A DNA stretch of 61,592 nt, from positions 1-61,592 of the forward strand of contig CAZEMR010000011.1 of assembly GCA_964513465.1 (NCBI GenBank). The letters are read 5' to 3'. Shown here one piece after another: positions 18,381 to 26,997 of this stretch. The first letter of the stretch is position 1. The number at the start of each line of letters is the position of its first letter. The stretch is from CAZEMR01 sp964513465. Its GTDB lineage: Bacteria > Bacteroidota > Ignavibacteria > Kapaibacteriales > UBA2268. Under the pieces are notes generated by a model. It was not told the origin of the DNA and searched no databases. It saw nothing but the letters and a program-made list of their open reading frames with translations. Made by a program: the position numbers and the translations under genes.

Positions 18381-21370
18381 TAGTCCTCCTTTTTCGGAAT
18401 TATCAGCCGGTGGCTGGTGCCCTTGCCGGGTCTGCCCTCAATATTTATATCCGCGCCGATGGAATAAGCCCGCTCGCGGATTGCCATAAGGCCGAAGGAA
18501 TCGGGGCTGGTAATCTTTTCGATAGGGATTCCGATTCCATTGTCGATTATTCTGAGCTCGAACAAAGAATCATATTCGCGGAATTCGACCGTGACGCGGC
18601 TGGCTTTGGAATGCCGGCTGATATTTGTGATAATTCCCTGGAATATGCGATAAATTGTCGTGCTCATCGGGTCTTTGAAGTATTCTTCGTTAATATCCAT
18701 ATACAGATGGCATTTGATTCCGGAATGCTTTTCGAATTCTTCGGCCTGCCATTCGAGCGCGGCGCCGAGCCCGAAGTGGTCGAGTATCGAGGGCCGGAGC
18801 TGGCTGGAAATCTGCCGTACGTGATTGATAGTCCGATCGGTTAGCTGCGACATAACAGCAATTTTCTCCAGTTCGGACTCCATAGCAGGGGGCAGCTTTT
18901 TCATAAGCCATGCGATATCGAACTTCAGCGCGGTGAGCGACTGGCCCAGCTCGTCGTGTATTTCGTATGCGATCTCCTTGCGTTCGCTTTCGCGGGCTTC
19001 CTCGATGTGGCGGGTAAGATTTCGCAGCCGTTCGCGGGATTTTTTGAGTTCCCGCTCGATTTCGGTGCGGCGGGTTATATCGCGTACGAGCGCTACCCAG
19101 CCGGTGATTCCGCCGGTTTCGGCTGTGAGCGGAGCCAGGCTCCATTCGACAGTAACGGGCTGGCCGCCGGTGCGAATATGCTCGTCGCGGGATTTATAAT
19201 AAAAGCCCTGCTTCTCGACCGATGGAAGAATTGTTTCGGCCATTTTTTCGTCGTGATCCGGGCCGATCAGCAGACAGAAAGCATTGATCGCGCCCATATA
19301 TTTGCGTTCGATATCGAACAGGCGCAGCGCAGCCGGATTGCAGTCGATAATCTTTTCGGATTTCGCGTCAATTATCAGCAGCCCCTCGCGCATACTGAAA
19401 AAAGTCTGCTCGAGCAATTGCTTGGATTCGATCAATGAATTCTCGAATTCTTTCTGTCGCTGGATATCGCGGGCGATGCCCTCTATAGCCGATAGCTGGC
19501 CGTTTTGCTCGTATATCGGTGAGTAGATAAGCTCTACGTAGCGCATATCGCCATTGCGGCCGACCCATCGAAAAACCGCAGGCTCCTGCGAAAATTGCCT
19601 GCCAGTCACAATTTTGCGAAACGCGGGCAGATCGTCCGGATGCATCATTTCGAATATCAGGTCGGGGTTGGCGTAGAAATCCTCCAGCCGGTATCCGGAG
19701 AGCGTTTCGCATGCCGGGCTGACGTATGAATAATGAATAAAGGGATAATATTCGATCCGGAAAATCACATCGCGGGCGTTTTCGGCCAGCCGGCGGAACC
19801 GCTCCTCGCTGTCGCGCAGGGCCTGCATTGCGAGCCGCTGATTAGTAACATCGCGGCAGATAGCTGATATGCCGATAATATTTCCGCTTTTGTCGATAAT
19901 AGGGGATAATGAAAGCGAAATATAAATCCGGCCGCCACTTTTTCTTACTCGTATGGTTTCCATTCGGATAAGCGATTTGCCGTCGAGAATTCGTTCGCGT
20001 ATCCGGTCAATCTCGTCCAGCTTTTCTGCAGGCACAATGCGCGAAATATGATGGCCAATCATTTCCGCGGCGGTATATCCGAACATTTTCTCCGCGCCCT
20101 GGTTCCAGGTCTGCACATTTCCGTCGAGCGTTTTGCCGATAATTGCGTTTTCGGAGGATTCTACAATCGCCGCCAGAAGAGCGTTGTTCTTTTCGTAAAG
20201 CAGTCGCTCGGTGATGTCTTCGCTGAATACCACCAGCTTGTCCACCATATTATCCGCATTGGTGATTGGCCTTACGTAATGCCTATACTGGCGTTCGTTA
20301 CGGTTGTCATAGAAGCTTAACGCATCGCCGGTGGCCAGAGCTCGCTCGGCGTACCGACGCCGCATATCCATAGATTCGTCGTCTATTGCATCGAATATCG
20401 ACATACCCTGCAATTTCTCGCGCGTGTTATCCAGCCTTCGGGCGGCTGTCTGGTTCAGCCGCAGCATAATCCCTTGTGAATCGAGCAGAAATACAGCTTC
20501 GGGATTGGCATCGATTATTTTTTCGAGCAGATCGTGGCTTTCAAGAAGTTTCTTTTCGTTAGCTACGCGTTGAATTTCGAGCATACGGGTGTCGGTCATC
20601 CGATGCAGATAGATCGCCGTGCCGTCCTTATAAGGAGAAATCCTTACGTCGTACCACCCGCCATTACCACGGATTTCGAGATATGCCTCGAATTGTGTGT
20701 ATTCGCCCGACCTTAAAGCCATAATATGCTTATCATGAAATACCGATCCCCTCGTCTGTGGCATTACGCCATCGAAAAAATTCAGACCATAGACTTCTTC
20801 GGGGTCAACCTCGAGCAGCTCCTGCATTGCCGGATTGATATACATCAGCTCAAAATCGAGGTTGAGCACATAAAACCCCTCGCGAATATTGTCGAGTATA
20901 TCATCCGGGCGGCTGGAATATTTTACCGTTTCGGCTTCGGAACTGCCCGGGCGGGAGCGCATCGAGTTCAACCTGGCGAGAGTAGCCGAAATTCGGTCGA
21001 GGATTTCGATATATTCCTCATTGGCCGGCAATTCGCTTGCGGCGGCCATCCATCCATAGTCGTTTTCGCGATGGACAAGGCGATAGAAATATATATATGC
21101 ATCCTGCGGGAACAATTCTCTAATGTCTTCGCCCGAGAGAGCACCGGCAAAATTTTTATTAATATCGGATTCGTGGTCGCGGTCTGCGAAAATTAAGTTC
21201 GCATTGCTGCATTTATCAAGGTGAATGGCGCAGTGTGTGAACGCCTCGCTGGCTGCGATTCTGGCGGCAATACCGCGAGCGGCTACCCGGCAGCTATCGT
21301 TAAAAATTGCTGCGCGCAGGCAATTGGCCTCAAGCTCGAGCGGGCCGTATTTATTGACAAATGTGTTCAT
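18380..21370 (-). CDS. NarX/DegS-type multi-PAS sensor histidine kinase
   Basis: This 996-residue kinase has no clear transmembrane helix. About five PAS modules (for example IREGFYVLNLDFELMYINPAMQELL, MFGYTAAEMIGHHISRIVP and MREGLLIIDAKSEKIIDCNP) precede a HisKA_3-type domain with EIAYEIHDELGQSLTALKFD (phospho-acceptor His near 805) and a short ATPase domain (DNGIGIP, FGLMAIRERA). The N-terminal 130 residues contain a Cys-containing stretch that I do not recognise. Kinases of this class phosphorylate NarL-type regulators, and one is encoded next to it with a one-base overlap. Part of the ATPase N box is atypical (FQGIITNISRHS), but the other motifs look intact. Confidence 0.93.
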   Translation of the reverse strand: MNTFVNKYGPLELEANCLRAAIFNDSCRVAARGIAARIAASEAFTHCAIHLDKCSNANLIFADRDHESDINKNFAGALSGEDIRELFPQDAYIYFYRLVHRENDYGWMAAASELPANEEYIEILDRISATLARLNSMRSRPGSSEAETVKYSSRPDDILDNIREGFYVLNLDFELMYINPAMQELLEVDPEEVYGLNFFDGVMPQTRGSVFHDKHIMALRSGEYTQFEAYLEIRGNGGWYDVRISPYKDGTAIYLHRMTDTRMLEIQRVANEKKLLESHDLLEKIIDANPEAVFLLDSQGIMLRLNQTAARRLDNTREKLQGMSIFDAIDDESMDMRRRYAERALATGDALSFYDNRNERQYRHYVRPITNADNMVDKLVVFSEDITERLLYEKNNALLAAIVESSENAIIGKTLDGNVQTWNQGAEKMFGYTAAEMIGHHISRIVPAEKLDEIDRIRERILDGKSLIRMETIRVRKSGGRIYISLSLSPIIDKSGNIIGISAICRDVTNQRLAMQALRDSEERFRRLAENARDVIFRIEYYPFIHYSYVSPACETLSGYRLEDFYANPDLIFEMMHPDDLPAFRKIVTGRQFSQEPAVFRWVGRNGDMRYVELIYSPIYEQNGQLSAIEGIARDIQRQKEFENSLIESKQLLEQTFFSMREGLLIIDAKSEKIIDCNPAALRLFDIERKYMGAINAFCLLIGPDHDEKMAETILPSVEKQGFYYKSRDEHIRTGGQPVTVEWSLAPLTAETGGITGWVALVRDITRRTEIERELKKSRERLRNLTRHIEEARESERKEIAYEIHDELGQSLTALKFDIAWLMKKLPPAMESELEKIAVMSQLTDRTINHVRQISSQLRPSILDHFGLGAALEWQAEEFEKHSGIKCHLYMDINEEYFKDPMSTTIYRIFQGIITNISRHSKASRVTVEFREYDSLFELRIIDNGIGIPIEKITSPDSFGLMAIRERAYSIGADINIEGRPGKGTSHRLIIPKKED

Positions 21371-21574
21371 ATCAAAGCGCCGTATTTACTGATTTGCTAA
21401 TTTATTTATCGGGAATGTGTTTTTAAAGCAATATAATATTTTATATAAATAGTTGCATGAATATAAATTCACTCTGTATTTGAAGAAAATTAGAGTTAAT
21501 TCATTCAAAATCTTTATATTACCCAAAATAATTCATTAATAATATATTCATGAATCTTCTGCATATGTCCTGAT

Positions 21575-21593
21575 ATTGGTATGATAATTGCTT
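21575..21593 (+). promoter_or_regulatory. Candidate sigma-54 promoter
   Basis: TTGGTATGATAATTGCT has GG and GC exactly 10 bp apart and a perfect TTGC -12 half, but the -24 half is TTGGTAT and not TTGGCAC. It lies about 42 bp upstream of the REC/HD-GYP-like gene. Presence of sigma-54 in this organism is not shown by the window. Confidence 0.4.
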
Positions 21594-21634
21594 TATCTCA
21601 TTGCAGTATGAATATATAAGCGGCGGAGGATAAA

Positions 21635-22840
21635 ATGCCACAAAAAAATAAATTCATGGTTGTCGAGGATGACAAGGCGATGTTCAAAATCCTGGAGAAG
21701 GTGATTCTCAAAATCTTCCCCAAGGCAGATCTGCACTACGCCGAAGATGGAATCGACGCAATCAAAAAGCTGATCGAAATCGGCGAACCGATTGTTGTGG
21801 TGTCTGATATTCTCATGCCGCGAATGAATGGCGTGCAGCTTTTGAAAAAAATCCGGACAACAGAAAACATCAGGGACTGCTATATAATTATGATAACTGC
21901 GGATGCGGAAAGCCGCGAGCAGAATATCAAAATGCTGCAGGAAGGCGCCGACGATTTCCTTGCCAAACCATTCCAGATCGACCAAATGATCGGCAAATTG
22001 CGGGCCGGAGCGCGTATTATGGAGCAGCGATTCGAGATTTTTGCGATAAATCAGAAAGTGCTCGAGCTGACTAATAAAATGGATGAGAATTATGGGCGGG
22101 TGGTCAATTCGCTCGAAATTCTGGTCAACGTACGCTCGCCGGAATTCCCAAAGCTCAAGAACCGTGTGCAGCGCGCGGCCTCGTGGATCGCCGACGAACT
22201 GGGTGATATGTCCAAATCCGAAAAAGAAGAATTCGAAGACGCCTGCCGACTGGTATTCCTTGGCCGGCTGATGCTGCCTGATAATATTTTGCTTTCTCCG
22301 ATACTTGTCGACGGCCGCGAGAAAAGCGAGCAGATGAGCAGGGTGCCCAAATTCTCGTACGACCTGCTCTTGCCGATGGATGGATTCGCAAAGCCTGCAA
22401 AAATTTTGAAGCATGTTTACGAAAATTTTGACGGCACCGGCATCCCCGATAAAATCAAGGGTTGGGAGATACCGCTCGGATCGCGGATTTTGCGCGTAGT
22501 GCTCGATTTCTATGATTTTATGAAGGCAACGAACGACCAGATCGGCAAGTCGATCGAGAATTTATATCACGAGGGCAAGCGGCTTTACGACATCAGAATT
22601 ATAACACTGATGGACCAGTATTTTGCATGGCAAAACAGCACCGGCAAGTATAAAACCGAAATGACGGTCAGCCGCCGCGAGCTTGAGGAAGGCATGACGC
22701 TTTCGCGAAATATTATCACACAGTCCGGGATCAAACTAATGAGCGCCGATACGGTGCTCAGCGAGGAAAAGCTCGAGAAAATATTAATGATTACAAAAGG
22801 CGACCCCGTAATTGGCAAAATGTATGTAAAAAGAAAATGA
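21635..22840 (+). CDS. Response regulator with degenerate HD-GYP-like output domain
   Basis: This 401-residue protein has an N-terminal receiver (E11/D12/D13, phospho-acceptor D58, T88, K111) and a C-terminal domain that aligns with HD-GYP cyclic-di-GMP phosphodiesterases in outline. The metal-binding HD pair is replaced (RLVFLGRLMLPDNIL), the HHE triad reads VYE, and GYP reads GIP (DGTGIP, 266-271). The downstream DxxD helix (LDFYDFM) is kept. Catalysis is therefore unlikely, and the domain may bind a ligand or partner. The start has GGAGG nearby. The gene is 4 bp from gldA and may form an operon with it. Confidence 0.88.
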   Translation: MPQKNKFMVVEDDKAMFKILEKVILKIFPKADLHYAEDGIDAIKKLIEIGEPIVVVSDILMPRMNGVQLLKKIRTTENIRDCYIIMITADAESREQNIKMLQEGADDFLAKPFQIDQMIGKLRAGARIMEQRFEIFAINQKVLELTNKMDENYGRVVNSLEILVNVRSPEFPKLKNRVQRAASWIADELGDMSKSEKEEFEDACRLVFLGRLMLPDNILLSPILVDGREKSEQMSRVPKFSYDLLLPMDGFAKPAKILKHVYENFDGTGIPDKIKGWEIPLGSRILRVVLDFYDFMKATNDQIGKSIENLYHEGKRLYDIRIITLMDQYFAWQNSTGKYKTEMTVSRRELEEGMTLSRNIITQSGIKLMSADTVLSEEKLEKILMITKGDPVIGKMYVKRK

Positions 22841-22844
22841 GAAA

Positions 22845-23954
22845 ATGATCACCACTACCATGTTTCCCGGAAGATACGTCCAGGGAGCGGATGCGATATT
22901 CCGCCTGGGCGAGGAATTGGCCGCGTATGGCCCGAAATCGCTATTGGTATCCAGCCCCTTTGTGCATAATTATATATTGCCCACTCTCGAATCCGATTTT
23001 GAAAAATATCTTGAAATTTTAGTCGAAAAATTCGAACGCGAGTGCACCGACGAAACTATCGACACGCTGACCATGATCGCCCGCGAAAACGAGTGCGACT
23101 CTATCTGCGGTTTTGGCGGCGGCAAGACGATCGACACCGCCCGCGTGGTGGCGCACAATCTCGATCTGCCGTTTGTGGTGGTGCCGTCGATCGCCTCGAG
23201 CGACGCGCCCACAAGCTCGTCGTCGGTTATATATACCCCCGACGGAAAATATAAGCGCGCTGTATTCACCCGGCGCAATCCCGACCTCGTATTGGTCGAT
23301 ACACAGATCATCTCCGAGGCGCCGGTGCGCTATCTGGTGGCCGGTATGGGCGACGCGCTCTCGACATATTTCGAAGCCGAAAGCTGCCGCATTCACCGCC
23401 GCGAGAACAGCTCGGGCGACCACGGCTCGCTGATGGCATACGGAATAGCCCGATTGTGCTACGATACGGTGCTCGAATACGGGCGTCGTGCGGCAATCGA
23501 CTGCCAGGCCGGCGCGGTTACGCCCGCGCTGGAGCATATCGTCGAGGCGAACACATTGCTCAGCGGGGTGGGATTCGAAAGCGGTGGCCTCGCCGCGGCG
23601 CACTCGATTCATAACGGACTGACCGCGCTCAGCGAAACACACGATTACCTGCACGGCGAGAAAGTAGCCTTCGGAGTGCTGACATCGCTGTTTTATAACG
23701 ATGTGCCCGGCGAACTGATCGACGAAGTCTATGATTTCTGCGAATCTGTGGGGCTGCCCACCATGCTGGCCGATATAGGGCTTAAATATGTGACCGATCT
23801 CGAAATCGAAAAGGTAGCGGCCAAAGCCTGCACCGACGGAGAGTTTATACATAACGAGGCCGGAATGGCCACTCCGGAGCGGATTGCTCCGGCGATCAAG
23901 GCGGCCAATGCCTACGGCCGGGCCCGCCGCCAGACGAAATATCAGGGGGGATAA
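22845..23954 (+). CDS. gldA: Glycerol dehydrogenase (NAD-dependent, metal-containing)
   Basis: GldA oxidises glycerol to dihydroxyacetone with NAD. The 369-residue protein follows the family closely: PGRYVQGADAI at the N terminus, the dinucleotide motif GFGGGKTIDTAR (89-100), PSIASSDAP, and the metal ligands D170 (GMGDALSTYFEA), H253 (AAAHSIHNGLT) and H270 (YLHGEKVAFG). The family assignment is firm; use of exactly glycerol over a related polyol is the usual expectation. The ATG begins 4 bp after the REC/HD-GYP-like gene, without a strong site of its own, which suggests coupling. The link with a signalling protein is unexplained. Confidence 0.93.
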   Translation: MITTTMFPGRYVQGADAIFRLGEELAAYGPKSLLVSSPFVHNYILPTLESDFEKYLEILVEKFERECTDETIDTLTMIARENECDSICGFGGGKTIDTARVVAHNLDLPFVVVPSIASSDAPTSSSSVIYTPDGKYKRAVFTRRNPDLVLVDTQIISEAPVRYLVAGMGDALSTYFEAESCRIHRRENSSGDHGSLMAYGIARLCYDTVLEYGRRAAIDCQAGAVTPALEHIVEANTLLSGVGFESGGLAAAHSIHNGLTALSETHDYLHGEKVAFGVLTSLFYNDVPGELIDEVYDFCESVGLPTMLADIGLKYVTDLEIEKVAAKACTDGEFIHNEAGMATPERIAPAIKAANAYGRARRQTKYQGG

Positions 23955-24053
23955 AATCCTTTGCTAATCAATGCGTTTAATTAATCGTGCGGTTTGCATT
24001 TATTGTAAATCGTGCGATTTTTATGTGAAATATCGAATAAACGCAAGGGGCCG

Positions 24054-25766
24054 ATGGTCGATTATAAGCTGATAAATATCCTGGAAAATATTGCTAAATT
24101 ATTGGAAATAAAGGGCGAGAACCATTTCAAGGCGCAGGCTTATTCGAACGCCGCCCGGCGAATCCGCGACGAAGAACTCGACGTCCGCGAGCTTGTCCGC
24201 AAAGGCGAATTGGCAGACCAGCCCGGATTCGGAAAGGCGCTGACCGAAAAGATTACCGACTACGTCGAAAACGGCGAAATGGAATACTACCGGCGGATTA
24301 CGGCTGAAATTCCCGAATCGCTGATCGAATTGACCAAAATCGGGAATCTCGGGCCCAAACGTGTGGGCAATATATATAAGCATCTGGGAATCCGCAATCT
24401 GGACGAACTCGAAAGGGCCTGCAACGATGGGACGCTTGAGCAAATGAAAGGCTTCAAATCAAGATTTATCGAAACGATTCTGAATGGCATCCGCCATCGC
24501 AAGGCCGCGCACGGACGCTTTATCAATCAGCAGTCGCTGGCGCTCACCGAGGATATTCTGCGCGAGCTGCGCAATAATCCGTATGTGAAAATGATCTCGA
24601 CCGCCGGCGAAACGCGCCGCTTTGCGGAGCTGGTCACCCAAATCGACTATGTGGCCTCGGCCGACGGCAGCCGCCTTGTGTCGGATATTCTCGAAAAAAA
24701 TAATATTTCAGCCTCGCCGGATGGCACCATTGCCGGCAAAAGTCCCAATGGCATTCCCATCCGCATAAAAAATGTCCCGGCAACGGATTACTTCTGGCAG
24801 CTCCACACCGAGACGGGATCCGAGGCATATATCCGCGCATTTTTCGAATATGCCCGCTCGAAGGGCTTCGATCCCCGCGAGGATGGATTGTATAAAGACG
24901 GCGAAAAGCTCCCGATCGAATCCGAAGAAAATATATATTTGGCGATCGGGCTCGAATACCTCCCGCCCGAGCTGCGCGAATCCGCAGAAGCTGTGGGCCG
25001 CGCCGCCGATGGCGACATCCCCCGGCTCGTCGAAAAGCCCGACCTGCGCGGAATGCTGCATGTGCATTCGGACTGGAGCGACGGCCGCAATTCATTGCTC
25101 GAAATGGTGCGTGCCGCCGAAGAGCTCGGATTCGAATACTTCGCGATATGCGACCACAGCCGCACCGCCGGCTACGCGCATGGCCTCTCGATCGAGCGCG
25201 TATTCGAGCAGCATGCCGAGATCGACCGCATCACCTCGCGCGGACTGGTCGGCATCCCCGTGCTCAAGGGCATCGAATCGGATATTTTGCCCGACGGCTC
25301 GCTGGATTATCCGGACGAGGTGCTCGCCGAATTCGATATAGTCGTCGCCTCGGTGCATTCATCGTTCCGCATGAGCAAAGAGGAGATGACCCAAAGAGTT
25401 ATAAAGGCGCTCGAAAATCCATATACCACAATCCTGGGGCACCCCAGCGGACGCCTGCTCTCGCTGCGTCCGAGTTATGAGATAGACATAGAGCGGGTAA
25501 TCCACACCGCGGTCGATAACGGCAAGGTGATCGAGATTAATTCCAATCCCTACCGGCTCGATCTGGACTGGCGGAATGTGATTTATGCAAAGGAGCGCGG
25601 ACTGAAGCTGGCGATAAATCCCGATTCGCACAAAACCACCACGCTATCGGATATCTTCTACGGCCTGAATGTGGCGCGGAAGGGCTGGCTCGAAAAGTCC
25701 GACGTGATTAATTGCCTTGAATACAATGAATTCAAAGAAAAATATGTGAAAATCCGGAATAAATAA
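24054..25766 (+). CDS. polX: Family X DNA polymerase/PHP exonuclease PolX, palm site altered
   Basis: This 570-residue protein, the usual PolX length, should act in DNA repair. The N-terminal 8-kDa/fingers region has helix-hairpin-helix motifs (LADQPGFGKALTEKI, KIGNLGPKRVGNIYKHLG). The palm segment AGETRRFAELVTQIDYVA (184-201) has Q196 where the first catalytic Asp is expected; D198 remains. The C-terminal PHP domain looks complete (LHVHSDWSDG, CDHSRTAGYAHG, KGIESDI, ASVHSSF, GHPSGR, INPDSHK), so exonuclease or phosphoesterase activity is likely even if polymerisation is lost. The start is set at the ATG with AAGGGGCC upstream, not the earlier GTG at 24012. Confidence 0.9.
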   Translation: MVDYKLINILENIAKLLEIKGENHFKAQAYSNAARRIRDEELDVRELVRKGELADQPGFGKALTEKITDYVENGEMEYYRRITAEIPESLIELTKIGNLGPKRVGNIYKHLGIRNLDELERACNDGTLEQMKGFKSRFIETILNGIRHRKAAHGRFINQQSLALTEDILRELRNNPYVKMISTAGETRRFAELVTQIDYVASADGSRLVSDILEKNNISASPDGTIAGKSPNGIPIRIKNVPATDYFWQLHTETGSEAYIRAFFEYARSKGFDPREDGLYKDGEKLPIESEENIYLAIGLEYLPPELRESAEAVGRAADGDIPRLVEKPDLRGMLHVHSDWSDGRNSLLEMVRAAEELGFEYFAICDHSRTAGYAHGLSIERVFEQHAEIDRITSRGLVGIPVLKGIESDILPDGSLDYPDEVLAEFDIVVASVHSSFRMSKEEMTQRVIKALENPYTTILGHPSGRLLSLRPSYEIDIERVIHTAVDNGKVIEINSNPYRLDLDWRNVIYAKERGLKLAINPDSHKTTTLSDIFYGLNVARKGWLEKSDVINCLEYNEFKEKYVKIRNK

Positions 25767-25776
25767 GTTTGGAAAA

Positions 25777-26787
25777 ATGATGAAAAAATTCGGCATAATC
25801 CTGATAATTGCGATCGTTTCGGTTGCTGCATCAATAAATATATATTCAAAAGAGAGCAAAAAATCGGCCAAAAAAATAATGATCGGGACTATTATGCCCG
25901 GCCCCGGGGTTGATACCATGGTGGTCGGCAAAGCCGAGCCGGGGCTTGCTCTTGCGGTCGGCCTCAGCCGGGAATATGTCTTAATTCCCAACCGGGTGCG
26001 CGATTCCATTGCACGCGAGTTGGCCGAATCGGGGCAGCAGCCTACGCTATCGGGAGTGGCAAAGGAGCTTGGCGTGGAATATATCGCATTTGTCACATTC
26101 AGCCAGCTTAAGAATATGCTGCGGGCGGATATTGCGCTTGCTATGCCTTCATCGAAAAAAAATGCGAAGAATGGCGTGGGATATTCACTACTTCATTTCG
26201 TAAACCAAAAATCCGGCAGGTATTTGTATGATCCCTCGATTCTGGAATCGCTTCAGCGGGCGTTTGCGGACGCTCTCGGACGGCCCCGGCTATATGATTC
26301 GGCGGACGGATCGCTGCGGGTTCGGCCGGCGGCCACACTTGTGATTGGCGGGATTTATTTCCAGAACAATGAAGATTTGCCCCAGTGGAATTTATTCAAA
26401 GATAAGACATTGAATTCCTATGACTTTGTAGAAACAGTGTTCGAAGCGGCAGTCGAAAGCCCGGAATACGCGGTCTATGATGTCCCCTCGCGCGATTCGA
26501 TATACGCAATGGCGAATATGTACGGAGTAGAAAATTACCGTTCGCCCACGCGATATGAAATCGAAGCGCTATATAAATTCGAGGTGGAGGCATACATAAC
26601 CGGAGTTTTTCGCCGGAGCGAATCGGGCGCAGAAATAGAGCTGCATCTCTGCGATGTGAACAAGGATATGCTTAATATTAAAAAAACTGTCGAAGGAACA
26701 CTCGAAGAAGACAGCATCAAAGCCATGCGCGATAGAGTTAAATATCTGACCCGCCGGCTGCTCGGGATAGGCGTTCAGGAGGATTAA
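25777..26787 (+). CDS. Secreted protein of unknown function
   Basis: I do not recognise this 336-residue protein. It has a signal peptide (about 1-20, possibly cut near SIN/IYS), then a mixed alpha/beta sequence with no cysteine-rich or enzymatic motif except one Cys near the C terminus. Recurring phrases such as LGVEYIAFVTFSQLKNML and EIELHLCDVNKDML suggest an exported domain that repeats a beta-strand/helix pattern twice, reminiscent of proteins that report on the envelope, but this is weak. It follows polX by 10 bp and its stop overlaps that of the convergent histone-like gene at the palindrome AGGATTAATCCT. Confidence 0.7.
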   Translation: MMKKFGIILIIAIVSVAASINIYSKESKKSAKKIMIGTIMPGPGVDTMVVGKAEPGLALAVGLSREYVLIPNRVRDSIARELAESGQQPTLSGVAKELGVEYIAFVTFSQLKNMLRADIALAMPSSKKNAKNGVGYSLLHFVNQKSGRYLYDPSILESLQRAFADALGRPRLYDSADGSLRVRPAATLVIGGIYFQNNEDLPQWNLFKDKTLNSYDFVETVFEAAVESPEYAVYDVPSRDSIYAMANMYGVENYRSPTRYEIEALYKFEVEAYITGVFRRSESGAEIELHLCDVNKDMLNIKKTVEGTLEEDSIKAMRDRVKYLTRRLLGIGVQED

Positions 26788-26972
26788 TCCTCTTCCCAGC
26801 GCTGCTTGATTTCCTGAACTTCATCGCGGATGTCTTTGGCATAGCTGCGGAGTTCCTGCATATGTTTGCGCAGGCGAATTCCGGCGGTTTTATTTCCTTT
26901 TTCATAGAATTTGCGGTAATCTTTTTCGTATGATTTAACCATATCCACAAGCTGCTTATAGCGGTCCATCAT
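26784..26972 (-). CDS. Hc1-type histone H1-like protein
   Basis: This is a 62-residue, highly charged, helical protein (MMDRYKQLVDMVKSYEKDYRKFYEKGNKTAGIRLRKHMQELR...). The pattern KFYEKGNKxAGxRLRKxMQEL matches the small histone H1-like Hc1 family common in Bacteroidota, thought to bind DNA or nucleoid-associated partners. The start carries AGGGGA at a good distance. Its stop overlaps the stop of the opposing secreted-protein gene by a few bases, with no room for a separate terminator. Confidence 0.85.
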   Translation of the reverse strand: MMDRYKQLVDMVKSYEKDYRKFYEKGNKTAGIRLRKHMQELRSYAKDIRDEVQEIKQRWEED

Positions 26973-26997
26973 TTCCCCTGAATTTATTTTACAAAAA

